A DNA stretch of 64,000 nt, taken from positions 1 to 64,000 of the forward strand of contig NZ_JAPHPW010000003.1 of the NCBI RefSeq assembly GCF_026241515.1. Direction: 5' to 3'. The translations under genes were made by a program, and so were the position numbers. Origin of the DNA: Vibrio sp. 14G-20. Its GTDB lineage: Bacteria; Pseudomonadota; Gammaproteobacteria; Enterobacterales; Vibrionaceae. Below are positions 47,735-56,429 of the stretch, piece by piece. Each line of letters opens with the position of its first letter. The stretch's first letter is position 1. The notes beneath the pieces were generated by a model. That model ran no database searches. It was not told where the DNA came from and saw only the letters and a program-made list of their open reading frames with translations.

Positions 47735-49114
47735 CTACATGTTCTCTTCGGCAAACTCTGCCAGTCGGCTACGTACCACGCCATTGAGGTGGATATTGGC
47801 ACTGCCTTCGAAGTTTTTAAAACGCTCAACCATGTAGGTTAAACCTGAAGTCACAGGGGTTAAGTAGGAAGAATCTATCTGAGCCAGGTTTCCTGAACAG
47901 ACGATCTTGGTGCCTTCACCACAACGGGTGATGATGGTTTTGATTTGCGAAGCTGTGAGGTTTTGACACTCATCCAGCAGTACAAACGCATTCTGGATCG
48001 AGCGGCCACGCATGAAGTTGATGGATTTGAACTGGATATTAGCTTTATCGCAGATGTATTTCATCGACCCTTCGGTACAGTGATCATTCTTGTGTAGCGC
48101 CTCGAGTGTATCGGTTACCGCAGCCAGCCAAGGTAGCATCTTCTCTTCTTCGGTACCTGGGAGGAAGCCAATCGACTCACCAATGTCTGGCGTGTTTCGG
48201 GTTACGATGATCTTATCGAATTGCTTACGTTCAATGGTTTGTTCTAGCGCTGCAGCCATAGCTAACAGTGTCTTACCACTCCCTGCAGCCCCCGTTAGGA
48301 TCACAAGGTCAATATCGGGATCGAGTAGGGCGTCGATCGCCATACCTTGATAGATGTTCTTAGGTGTAATATCCCATGCTCTTCGGTTCATCAACCGTTC
48401 ACGACTAAGATCTCTCAGAGTGATGGTTTCGGTTTCAATCTCTTCGACCCGAGCGGCAAAGTCACTCTCCTCGTCAATCACATATTGGTTGAGAAAGGTT
48501 GGCTCGAAAGGTGCTCTTGCTAGAGTGTGTAACGTCTTTCCCCCTAGAGCCTTACTCTCGACATTATCAATGCCATCCCAAAATGCCCCTTCGAGTTGCT
48601 GAAAGCCTTTAGTCAGGTATTGGATATCATCGATCAATTGGTCTGTTTGATAATCTTCAACGAAGCGAACACCAGCGCCTTTGGCTCGCAAGCGCATGTT
48701 GATGTCTTTGGTGATGAGAACCACTTCACGTGGCACGCGTTTGTTTTGAAGGTAGAGGACGGCATTGAGGATTCGATTATCGCCTGCCTTATCGTCAGCG
48801 AAGGCCTTAATGCTTTCTTGAAGTTCGTAGTCCGCGAGTATGGAAATACTGCCGGATGCGTTTATTTCTTTAGAGAAAGGAATGCCTTCCGATATTTGGT
48901 CTGGTGTAGCTTCCCTGAATAGGTCTTCGAGCGTTCGAATCGCAATTCTCGCATCTCGAGCAACGTCTCTTTTACTGTCTTTGATTCTGTCGAGTTCTTC
49001 TAGCACGGTCATGGGGATAACGACATCGTGCTCTTGGAAAGAAAATATAGCGAAGGGTTCGTGAAGTAGGATATTGGTGTCTAAAACAAATAGCTTCCGG
49101 TTGGTCTCGCCCAT
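47735..49114 (-). CDS. PIN domain-PhoH ATPase (PhoH2-type)
   Basis: A 459-aa fusion of a PIN RNase domain (about 1-135: KLFVLDTNILLHEP, VLEELDRIKDSKRDVARDARI, DNRILNAVL, ITKDINMRLRAK) and a PhoH ATPase domain (about 225-455: Walker A LTGAAGSGKTLLAMA, Walker B AFVLLDECQNLTASQ, RCGEGTKIVCSGN). Such PhoH2 proteins unwind and cut RNA. I moved the start from ATG 49153 to ATG 49114 because a perfect AAGGAG (49125-49120) lies 5 nt before the latter and the added residues are not family-like. The cellular target is unknown. It is convergent with tldD and divergent from rapA. Confidence 0.9.
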   Translation of the reverse strand: MGETNRKLFVLDTNILLHEPFAIFSFQEHDVVIPMTVLEELDRIKDSKRDVARDARIAIRTLEDLFREATPDQISEGIPFSKEINASGSISILADYELQESIKAFADDKAGDNRILNAVLYLQNKRVPREVVLITKDINMRLRAKGAGVRFVEDYQTDQLIDDIQYLTKGFQQLEGAFWDGIDNVESKALGGKTLHTLARAPFEPTFLNQYVIDEESDFAARVEEIETETITLRDLSRERLMNRRAWDITPKNIYQGMAIDALLDPDIDLVILTGAAGSGKTLLAMAAALEQTIERKQFDKIIVTRNTPDIGESIGFLPGTEEEKMLPWLAAVTDTLEALHKNDHCTEGSMKYICDKANIQFKSINFMRGRSIQNAFVLLDECQNLTASQIKTIITRCGEGTKIVCSGNLAQIDSSYLTPVTSGLTYMVERFKNFEGSANIHLNGVVRSRLAEFAEENM

Positions 49115-49579
49115 AGCATCTCCTTGCCGACGTGCGGCTTGCTTTGCATTCATTGAACGTAGATAAAGCTCATATAAAGATTAGTAGCTCATTCTGGTGA
49201 TAGTCAACTACTTACCTAAACTTCATCTAGAGGAATATCGACATATCGTTGTGAGTGAATATGGCGTGTTCATTTAAGAGCAGCAATCTGCTACCTATAG
49301 ATTAACCATGATTTTTTGACAGTTTGATTGCATTGGCGAAAACAGAAAAAAAGTGTGAAATCATCGCCTTTAGGCGTGACCTAAATCACAGCATCGAGTA
49401 ATATTAGCGACCTTTTTCTGCACCATTTTCTTGAGATATTTATTATCGAGAGCGCACTTAAAAAGTGGCTGCAAACTAGGCATTTTTGGCTATATTTTTA
49501 ATGCAGGAGCGATAACGCTCTTGTTTAAATTGCAGTTCAAATGACCAAATTCCAACTATAAGATTGAGGTAGTCGATTC
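49115..49579. other. 465-bp intergenic region, PhoH gene / rapA
   Basis: A long A/T-rich divergent region with no supported small gene. It contains a CRP-like site (49375-49390), a possible -10 box TATATT (49491-49496) and a short GAGCG/CGCTC hairpin (49507-49520) in the rapA leader. The rest shows nothing I can name. Confidence 0.6.
49375..49390. promoter_or_regulatory. CRP-like binding site upstream of rapA
   Basis: CGTGA, six bases, TCACA matches the CRP consensus TGTGA-N6-TCACA in 9 of 10 positions. Its centre is about 197 bp before the rapA start and 268 bp before the PhoH start, so either gene could be the target. Confidence 0.55.
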
Positions 49580-52489
49580 ATGACATTTGCTTTGGGGCAA
49601 CGCTGGATAAGCGATACGGAGAGCGATTTAGGTTTAGGTACCGTTGTAGCAATGGATGCTCGAACAGTGACACTAATGTTTGCAGCGTCAGAAGAAAACC
49701 GTGTCTATGCACGTACTGATGCTCCCGTAACCCGAGTAACGTTTAATGTCGGCGACGTCATCGAGTGCCAAGAGGGTTGGTCTTTATCGGTTGAGCAAGT
49801 GATCGAAGATAAAGGCATTCTGACTTACATGGGTACTCGTGAAGATACTCAGGAAGCGGATGTGGCTCTACGAGAAATCTTCTTAAGCAACCAAATTCGT
49901 TTTAATAAACCGCAAGATAAATTGTATGCAGGTCAAATTGATCGCATGGATAACTTTGTCTTGCGTTACCGTGCTTTAAGCAACCAATACCAACAGCATA
50001 AAAGCCCAATGCGCGGCCTGTGTGGTATGCGTGCTGGCTTGATTCCTCATCAGTTGTACATTGCTCATGAAGTGGGTCGTCGTCACGCTCCGCGTGTTTT
50101 ACTTGCTGATGAAGTTGGCCTAGGTAAAACCATCGAAGCGGGCATGATCATCCACCAACAAGTGTTGTCTGGTCGTGCTGAACGTATTCTGATTGTGGTG
50201 CCTGAAACTCTACAACACCAATGGTTAGTTGAGATGATGCGCCGTTTCAACCTGCACTTCTCTATCTTTGACGAAGAGCGCTGTATTGAAGCGTTTGCTG
50301 AATCGGACAACCCGTTTGATACCCAGCAGTACGTTCTGTGTTCTTTGGATTTCCTACGTAAGAGCCGTAAGCGCTACGAACAAGCACTTGAAGGCGAGTG
50401 GGACTTGTTGGTTGTCGATGAAGCGCACCACCTTGAGTGGAGCCAAGACAAACCAAGCCGCGAATACCAAGTGGTTGAAGGCTTAGCGGAAAATACGTCT
50501 GGTGTGCTACTACTAACAGCAACGCCTGAACAGCTTGGTCGAGAGAGTCACTTTGCACGTCTGCGCCTGCTAGATCCTGATCGCTTCTACGATTACGAAG
50601 CATTCGTTGAAGAAGAAGACCAATACGCACCAGTTGCAGATGCAGTAACGGCTCTGTTCTCTGGCGTGAAGCTTGAAAACAGCGCGAAGAACCAGATTAC
50701 GGAACTGCTTTCTGAGCAAGATGTTGAGCCTCTGTTCCGTGTGATTGAAGGTGATAGCAGCGAAGAAGAGCAAGCGTTGGCTCGCCAAGAATTGATTGAT
50801 AACCTTATGGATCGCCATGGTACCGGCCGTGTTCTTTTCAGAAACACACGTGCTGCAATCAAAGGCTTCCCTAAGCGAAATGTAAACCTACTGCCGATGG
50901 AGATTCCAACGCAGTACACAACCTCAATGCGTGTATCTGGCATGATCGGTGGCAAGATGACACCCGAAGCTCGTGCGATGAAGATGCTGTACCCAGAAGA
51001 GATTTTCCAAGAGTTTGAAGGTGAAGACTCAAGCTGGTGGCAGTTCGATTCACGCGTTAACTGGTTGATTGAAAAGATCCAAGACAAGCGCAGCGAAAAG
51101 ATCCTAGTGATCGCTTCGCGAGCGAGTACAGCTCTTCAATTAGAGCAAGCACTGCGTGAGCGTGAAGGCGTACGTGCAACGGTATTCCACGAAGGCATGT
51201 CGATTTTAGAGCGTGATAAAGCTGCGGCTTACTTTGCTCAAGAAGAGGGCGGCGCTCAGGTTCTTATCTGTAGTGAAATAGGCTCTGAAGGTCGCAACTT
51301 TCAGTTCGCTAACCAACTTGTGATGTTCGATCTACCGTTCAACCCAGACTTGCTTGAGCAACGTATCGGTCGTTTGGACCGTATCGGTCAGCTGCGTGAT
51401 ATCGACATTCATGTTCCTTATCTGAAAGGCACATCGCAAGCGATTCTAGCGCGTTGGTTCGATGAAGGTCTGAATGCATTTGCTGAGACGTGCCCTACTG
51501 GTCGCACGGTTTATGACAAGTACTCAGATGTTCTTATCGAGATGCTGGCTTCTGGTAACACAGAGCAACTTGATGAAGTGATAGAAGAGTCTGCCAAGCT
51601 AAACCAAAGCCTGAAATCAGATCTAGAAAAGGGCCGAGATCGCCTACTAGAAATGCATTCAAATGGCGGCGACAAAGCGCATGAGATTGCAGAGAAGATT
51701 GCGTCGACTGACGGCGATACTAACCTAGTAACGTTTGCACTGAGCCTGTTCGACACGATTGGTTTGAACCAAGACGACAAGGGTGAAAATGCACTGGTTG
51801 TAACGCCGTCTGAGCACATGATGGTACCAAGCTACCCTGGTTTACCTTACGAAGGTGCAACCATCACGTTTGACCGTGACACAGCCCTTTCTCGTGAAGA
51901 CATGAACTTCATTAGCTGGGAACACCCAATGATTCAAGGCGGCATCGATCTGCTACTGAGTGAAGGTGTTGGTGCATCAGCGGTATCGCTACTGAAAAAC
52001 AAAGCGCTGCCAGTGGGTACTATCCTGCTTGAGTTGGTTTACCTTGTGGATGCGCAAGCGCCGAAACGTAGCGGTATCAGCCAGTTCTTACCTAAGACGC
52101 CAATTCGTTTAATGATGGATGGCCGTGGTAATGACTTGTCAGCTCAGGTCGAGTTCGACAGCTTTAACCGTCAATTAAGCCCGGTAAACCGTCACTTAGC
52201 AAGCAAGCTAGTGAACTCGGTACAAGGTGAGATTCACAAGCTAATCGAAGCGGGTGAGACGCACGTACTTCCTAAAGTGGAAGAAGTGCGTGAACAAGCT
52301 CAACGAGACATGCAGACTAACCTAAACGGCGAATTAGAGCGTCTACAAGCGCTTAAAGCCGTGAACCCTAATATTCGTGATGAAGAGCTAGAGGTTATCG
52401 AAGCTCAAATCAATGAACTGACGGGTTATATCAGTAAAGCTCAGGTTCAGCTCGACTCGCTACGTTTGATTGTGGTTTCTCACAACTAG
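49580..52489 (+). CDS. rapA: RNA polymerase-recycling ATPase RapA (HepA)
   Basis: Swi2/Snf2 ATPase that binds RNA polymerase and recycles stalled or post-termination enzyme, 969 aa, the family length. Tudor-like N-terminal domains (about 1-110) precede the helicase core: motif [16 protein letters not shown] (about 177), motif [12 protein letters not shown], motif [11 protein letters not shown], motif [15 protein letters not shown] and [16 protein letters not shown] ribosome site precedes ATG 49580. As in E. coli, rluA lies nearby, though here a transporter gene is inserted between them. Confidence 0.97.
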   Translation: MTFALGQRWISDTESDLGLGTVVAMDARTVTLMFAASEENRVYARTDAPVTRVTFNVGDVIECQEGWSLSVEQVIEDKGILTYMGTREDTQEADVALREIFLSNQIRFNKPQDKLYAGQIDRMDNFVLRYRALSNQYQQHKSPMRGLCGMRAGLIPHQLYIAHEVGRRHAPRVLLADEVGLGKTIEAGMIIHQQVLSGRAERILIVVPETLQHQWLVEMMRRFNLHFSIFDEERCIEAFAESDNPFDTQQYVLCSLDFLRKSRKRYEQALEGEWDLLVVDEAHHLEWSQDKPSREYQVVEGLAENTSGVLLLTATPEQLGRESHFARLRLLDPDRFYDYEAFVEEEDQYAPVADAVTALFSGVKLENSAKNQITELLSEQDVEPLFRVIEGDSSEEEQALARQELIDNLMDRHGTGRVLFRNTRAAIKGFPKRNVNLLPMEIPTQYTTSMRVSGMIGGKMTPEARAMKMLYPEEIFQEFEGEDSSWWQFDSRVNWLIEKIQDKRSEKILVIASRASTALQLEQALREREGVRATVFHEGMSILERDKAAAYFAQEEGGAQVLICSEIGSEGRNFQFANQLVMFDLPFNPDLLEQRIGRLDRIGQLRDIDIHVPYLKGTSQAILARWFDEGLNAFAETCPTGRTVYDKYSDVLIEMLASGNTEQLDEVIEESAKLNQSLKSDLEKGRDRLLEMHSNGGDKAHEIAEKIASTDGDTNLVTFALSLFDTIGLNQDDKGENALVVTPSEHMMVPSYPGLPYEGATITFDRDTALSREDMNFISWEHPMIQGGIDLLLSEGVGASAVSLLKNKALPVGTILLELVYLVDAQAPKRSGISQFLPKTPIRLMMDGRGNDLSAQVEFDSFNRQLSPVNRHLASKLVNSVQGEIHKLIEAGETHVLPKVEEVREQAQRDMQTNLNGELERLQALKAVNPNIRDEELEVIEAQINELTGYISKAQVQLDSLRLIVVSHN

Positions 52490-52514
52490 TTTTGAATTAG
52501 CTAAATGCTTTAAC

Positions 52515-52549
52515 AAAAGAAGGCCTTCATCACGAAGGCCTTCTTTTTA
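52515..52549. terminator. Terminator of rapA (bidirectional)
   Basis: A 14-bp perfect stem (52515-52528 with 52534-52547) has an ATCAC loop and flanking A- and T-runs. It also suits the convergent transporter gene. Confidence 0.92.
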
Positions 52550-52600
52550 TCTAGCGTTTGAAAGGTGTTTTGATTGTTGAAAGGTGCAATGGCAAAGGAA

Positions 52601-53878
52601 TTACATTAACCATTTCCACCAAACAAATACGGCTAAGAAGCCAAATAGGTAAACAAGACCTGCGACAGACAACCATTTTAGCTTCGTGCCAATCGCCAGC
52701 GCTTTTGGAAGCTTTGTTTTATTGACTAAGATGAAGTTAAGCAATGCGAAGAATGGCGTGGTCGCAAACGCTAGCACCATCGCAAAATCAAGCATTGGCA
52801 TCAGTGCTGCACTGAAGAACATCACGATGGAGAGTGCTGCGAGAGAGACGATGACGATCCAACCCTGTAGCATTTTTGGGCTGCTTTCTTTTTTAAGCAA
52901 TAGACGTTGTGATTCAGCAAGCACGCGTGAATAACCATCGATAACGGTAATGGTGCTGCCAAAGATACAGAAGAAGGCGATCAGAGCGATTAATGGACGA
53001 GACCATTCACCAATCGTTGAAGCGTAGATACCCACCAATTGATGAGTGAAGCCAACACCAGAGCGAGACAGTTCAACACCTGAACCGTGAAGGACTAGCG
53101 CACCTAAAGCAACGAATACTAAAGCAAGCAGTGCAGTACCAATGTAGCCGACATTGAAATCGAACAGTGCTGATTGAGCGGTCACTTCTTGTTTCTCTTT
53201 TTGGCTTTTTAGCCACATAGAGGTGATGCTTGAGATCTCGATAGGAGCTGGCATCCAACCCATGGTTACCACGATAAAGCCGATAGCAGCCAATGACCAA
53301 GGCGACGGTGGAACAAAAGCCGCATCAGGTTCAACGGGAGAGCCAATCGCAATGGCGACTGCAGCTAAGGTTGTGATGGTCAGGATCGCCATGATCGATT
53401 TAGATAGCGTGTCGAGAGCGCGATAATGGCCGGCGAATAGAATGATTAAGCATGTCGCTAAAACGATCATGCACAATGTGCTGGTAGCCAAATCAAAAGG
53501 AATAAAGTAGCTAAGCAAGCTTGCACTGAATAACAGTAAGGCTGCGGTATTCACAACGGCCGAAATAGCACTCAAAATAGAAAAGATCACAAGGTAAGGG
53601 CGACCTAAGTTAGAGTAACCTTCCACCAAGCTTTGACCCGTTCCCAATGTATATTGGATGCCGGCTTTAAAGAACGGGTACTTAAATAGGTTCACTAGGA
53701 TAATAAGAGCGGCAAGTTGCCAGCCATATATCGCCCCAGCTTTAGTAGATGCAACTAAATGTGAACCTCCCACAGCAGCTGCAGCCATCATGATACCTGG
53801 GCCAAGAGACTTAATTAACGTTGATAGGGGAGCAGAGGTTTGTGCTTTTGTTGTTGTGGTTTTAACCGTACTTTCCAT
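52601..53878 (-). CDS. Nramp-fold transporter with non-canonical metal-site motifs
   Basis: An inner-membrane protein of 425 aa with about 11 helices and the Nramp opening GPGIMMAAAAVGGSHLVAST. The canonical TM1 motif DPGN is replaced by VGGS, and the canonical TM6 MPH is replaced by MPA (MGWMPAPIEIS). So the aspartate and asparagine that bind Mn/Fe in classical MntH are absent, placing this in a divergent Nramp-related branch with uncertain substrate. The start at ATG 53878 gives 6 nt from AAGGA; ATG 53881 is too close. It lies between rapA and rluA on the opposite strand, as if inserted into that conserved pair. Confidence 0.85.
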   Translation of the reverse strand: MESTVKTTTTKAQTSAPLSTLIKSLGPGIMMAAAAVGGSHLVASTKAGAIYGWQLAALIILVNLFKYPFFKAGIQYTLGTGQSLVEGYSNLGRPYLVIFSILSAISAVVNTAALLLFSASLLSYFIPFDLATSTLCMIVLATCLIILFAGHYRALDTLSKSIMAILTITTLAAVAIAIGSPVEPDAAFVPPSPWSLAAIGFIVVTMGWMPAPIEISSITSMWLKSQKEKQEVTAQSALFDFNVGYIGTALLALVFVALGALVLHGSGVELSRSGVGFTHQLVGIYASTIGEWSRPLIALIAFFCIFGSTITVIDGYSRVLAESQRLLLKKESSPKMLQGWIVIVSLAALSIVMFFSAALMPMLDFAMVLAFATTPFFALLNFILVNKTKLPKALAIGTKLKWLSVAGLVYLFGFLAVFVWWKWLM

Positions 53879-54036
53879 CATTTTTCCTTTGATGCTGACT
53901 TCTTATTTTCCGTTCCCCTATCAATACCATTTTTTGTAAGGTCGTCAACTTTTATGTACGGAAATGTTGAAAATTGTATTTATTTATAAACAAATCAACC
54001 GTGAATTATTTATTAACCAGTAATTAAGAGGCTCTA

Positions 54037-54771
54037 ATGGCGTTAGAACAGTACACACCACCACGTGAACCGTGGACAGATATTGTCTATCAAGATGATG
54101 ATATTCTTGTGGTGAACAAGCCAGCAGGCCTACTTTCGGTACCGGGTAGACTGCCAGAGCACTACGACAGTATGTGGAGTCGGTTGGTTGTGGATTTTGC
54201 GGAGATTCAGGTTGTGCATCGGTTGGATATGTCGACATCGGGCTTGATGCTATTGGCTAAGCATAAGCAGGCTGAGCGCTATCTGAAGAAGCAGTTTCAA
54301 TATCGACTGACACACAAACTCTATTACGCCCGAGTATGGGGTTCAGTAGAAGAAGCAGAAGGTTTGATTGACCTCCCTCTTATTTGCGATTGGCCAAACC
54401 GGCCGAAGCAGAAAGTGTGTTTCGAGGATGGTAAATCATCTCAGACTCGCTATGTGGTTGAGCAAGAAGAGGTAAAAACGACCTTATTGAAGCTACTGCC
54501 TATCACTGGACGATCTCATCAGTTGCGAGTGCATTGTATGGAGATGGGTAATCCTATTGTGGGTGATGAGTTTTACGCAACGTCAGATGCGTTTAATTAT
54601 AGCGATAGGTTAGCTTTGCACGCTTGTGAATTGAGTTTTTATCATCCGAGCACCAATCAATTATTCAAAGCCTTTGTCCCTTGTGACTTTTACCCTCAAG
54701 CACGACCGCAAATTGAACAGCACTTTGAAATTGCGCCAGAGCTTCCAGACTACAGTAAGCTAAAAGCTTAG
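54037..54771 (+). CDS. rluA: 23S rRNA/tRNA pseudouridine synthase RluA
   Basis: Makes pseudouridine in 23S rRNA (U746) and several tRNAs (U32). The 244 aa include the N-terminal NKPAGLLSVPGRLPEH, the catalytic aspartate in VVHRLDMSTSGLML and LPITGRSHQLRVH. The RluA-specific LPLICDWPNRPKQKVCFEDG distinguishes it from RluC/D. There is no S4 domain. It is about 25 residues longer at the C-terminus than E. coli RluA. ATG 54037 has AAGAGG upstream. Followed 34 bp later by a dehydrogenase gene, likely one transcript. Confidence 0.95.
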   Translation: MALEQYTPPREPWTDIVYQDDDILVVNKPAGLLSVPGRLPEHYDSMWSRLVVDFAEIQVVHRLDMSTSGLMLLAKHKQAERYLKKQFQYRLTHKLYYARVWGSVEEAEGLIDLPLICDWPNRPKQKVCFEDGKSSQTRYVVEQEEVKTTLLKLLPITGRSHQLRVHCMEMGNPIVGDEFYATSDAFNYSDRLALHACELSFYHPSTNQLFKAFVPCDFYPQARPQIEQHFEIAPELPDYSKLKA

Positions 54772-54805
54772 AATGACTCAATTGACATAAACTCAAGGAC
54801 GTACA

Positions 54806-55771
54806 ATGCCGAAGTTGAAAGTGGTCTTTCTCGACAGAGCCACCATCCCATCTCAAATCCATTTAAAACCGCTCAGCTTTGAACATGAGTGGTTGGAGTA
54901 TGATTTTACTGCTCCAGAGCTCGTTGCTGAGCGCGTTGCGGGAGCAGATGTTGTTATCACCAATAAGGTTGTGCTCAATGCTGATAATTTGGCTCAAGCA
55001 CGACAACTCAAGTTGATCGCTGTGTCAGCGACTGGCGTCAATAATATCGATGTCGACTATTGCGAGGGTAACAATATCGCAGTAGCTAACGTGCAAGGTT
55101 ATGCGACTCAATCGGTGCCCGAACATGTAATCGCGATGCTATTTGCGTTAAAGCGTAATCTCGTTGGTTACCATCAAGATATTGAAGCTGGTGAGTGGCA
55201 AAAGGATAAACAGTTCTGTTTCTTTACCCATCCAATTCAAGATATCGCAGGCAGTACATTGGGCTTAATGGGCAGTGGGAGCTTAGGACAAGCAACTGCC
55301 GCACTGGCTAAAGCGATTGGAATGAAAGTGATCTTCGCAGAACGTAAAGGGGCGGAGTTTTGTCGAGAAGGGTATCTGCCTTTCGATGCTGTCTTACAGC
55401 AAGCCGATGCGATCAGCTTACATTGTCCGTTAACCGAAGCAACTCGCAATCTGATTTCAGAGCCAGAGCTAGCAATGATGAAACCAAGTGCGGTATTAAT
55501 TAATGCGGGGCGTGGAGGGCTTGTCGATGAACAAGCTTTGGTTGAGGCTTTGGTCAATCATCAGATTGCAGGTGCGGGTATGGATGTGTTTACACAAGAG
55601 CCTGCGGACAAGTCGAATCCACTATTGGCTAACAGTCACTTATCCAATTTACTATTAACGCCTCACGTTGCGTGGGGCAGTGACAGCTCAATTCAAAAAC
55701 TGTCGGATATCTTAATGGATAACATCGAGGCATTTGTTGAGGGTAAGCCACAGAACTTAGTGAGTGAGTGA
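54806..55771 (+). CDS. D-isomer-specific 2-hydroxyacid dehydrogenase (glycerate dehydrogenase-like)
   Basis: A 321-aa NAD(P)-dependent dehydrogenase reducing a 2-oxoacid such as hydroxypyruvate. The Rossmann motif reads GLMGSGSLGQATA (about 150). The catalytic set is Arg in LINAGRGGLVDE, Glu in MDVFTQEP and His in LTPHVAWGS. VSATGVNNIDVDYCE and NVQGYATQSVPEHV are typical of the hydroxypyruvate reductase (HprA) group. The substrate is inferred. A CAAGGA ribosome site precedes ATG 54806. Confidence 0.88.
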   Translation: MPKLKVVFLDRATIPSQIHLKPLSFEHEWLEYDFTAPELVAERVAGADVVITNKVVLNADNLAQARQLKLIAVSATGVNNIDVDYCEGNNIAVANVQGYATQSVPEHVIAMLFALKRNLVGYHQDIEAGEWQKDKQFCFFTHPIQDIAGSTLGLMGSGSLGQATAALAKAIGMKVIFAERKGAEFCREGYLPFDAVLQQADAISLHCPLTEATRNLISEPELAMMKPSAVLINAGRGGLVDEQALVEALVNHQIAGAGMDVFTQEPADKSNPLLANSHLSNLLLTPHVAWGSDSSIQKLSDILMDNIEAFVEGKPQNLVSE

Positions 55772-55824
55772 GTTCATTCATGATATGAGTGTCTTCATGG
55801 ACGCTAATTAAGCGTTGCAGAAAC

Positions 55825-55854
55825 AAAAAGGTTGGCTTTTAGGCCAACCTTTTT
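55825..55854. terminator. Terminator between the dehydrogenase and the stress protein gene
   Basis: A 12-bp perfect stem (55825-55836 with 55843-55854) has a 6-nt loop and A/T flanks. It is placed between convergent genes and probably works both ways. Confidence 0.9.
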
Positions 55855-55884
55855 AGGTGTTTATCTTAACGTTTATCGAACGGG

Positions 55885-56322
55885 TTAGCCTTGAGGCTTA
55901 ACCACTAACACATTGATTGGTGAGTTCTGTACGACTTTACTCGCGACTGAACCCAGTACAACTTTGTCGATTTTTGAACGCTTGTGGCTAGGCATGACGA
56001 TAAGGTCGGCACCAAGTTTTTCAGCGTAATCTAGGATCGTTGTGTAGGTTTTGCCTTCGGCAACATGAACCTTATACACCACTTCATCATCGATGTGCTT
56101 ATCGGCAAACTCTTTCAGCTGATTTTTAACATCGAGCTTCATTTGGTTCGCTGCATCTTTTGGGAAGTAAGACGCAACCATCGACATGTGAATGCCAGGT
56201 AGTACGTTCAGAATATGGATCTCAGCATTGCTGTGTTTTGCGTGCCATACCGCTAGCTCGACAGCTTTGTCTGAAAAGCCTTTGTCGTTAAGATCTACGG
56301 GAACAAGGATCTGTCTATACAT
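55885..56322 (-). CDS. Universal stress protein linked to a TRAP transporter
   Basis: A 145-aa UspA-fold protein (YRQILVPVDLNDKGFSDKA at the start, LNVLPG, ADLIVMPSHKRS, GSVASKVVQNSPINVLVV). In ATP-binding Usps the loop is G-x2-G-x9-G(S/T); here the first two glycines are replaced (PSHKRS), leaving only the final GS, so nucleotide binding may be altered. The gene follows the permease of a TRAP operon on the same strand with a 107-bp gap. TRAP-linked Usps such as Halomonas TeaD regulate the transporter by binding ATP, and a similar role is inferred. Confidence 0.88.
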   Translation of the reverse strand: MYRQILVPVDLNDKGFSDKAVELAVWHAKHSNAEIHILNVLPGIHMSMVASYFPKDAANQMKLDVKNQLKEFADKHIDDEVVYKVHVAEGKTYTTILDYAEKLGADLIVMPSHKRSKIDKVVLGSVASKVVQNSPINVLVVKPQG

Positions 56323-56429
56323 GTATTCGTCTCTTTTTGAGCAGCGCTAAGTAAACACCAAGCGCTGTAATTATCTTTTCCATGTAGTAAAAAAGCCAAA
56401 TAGAGTAGAGCGCTACTTGGCTCTATCCA

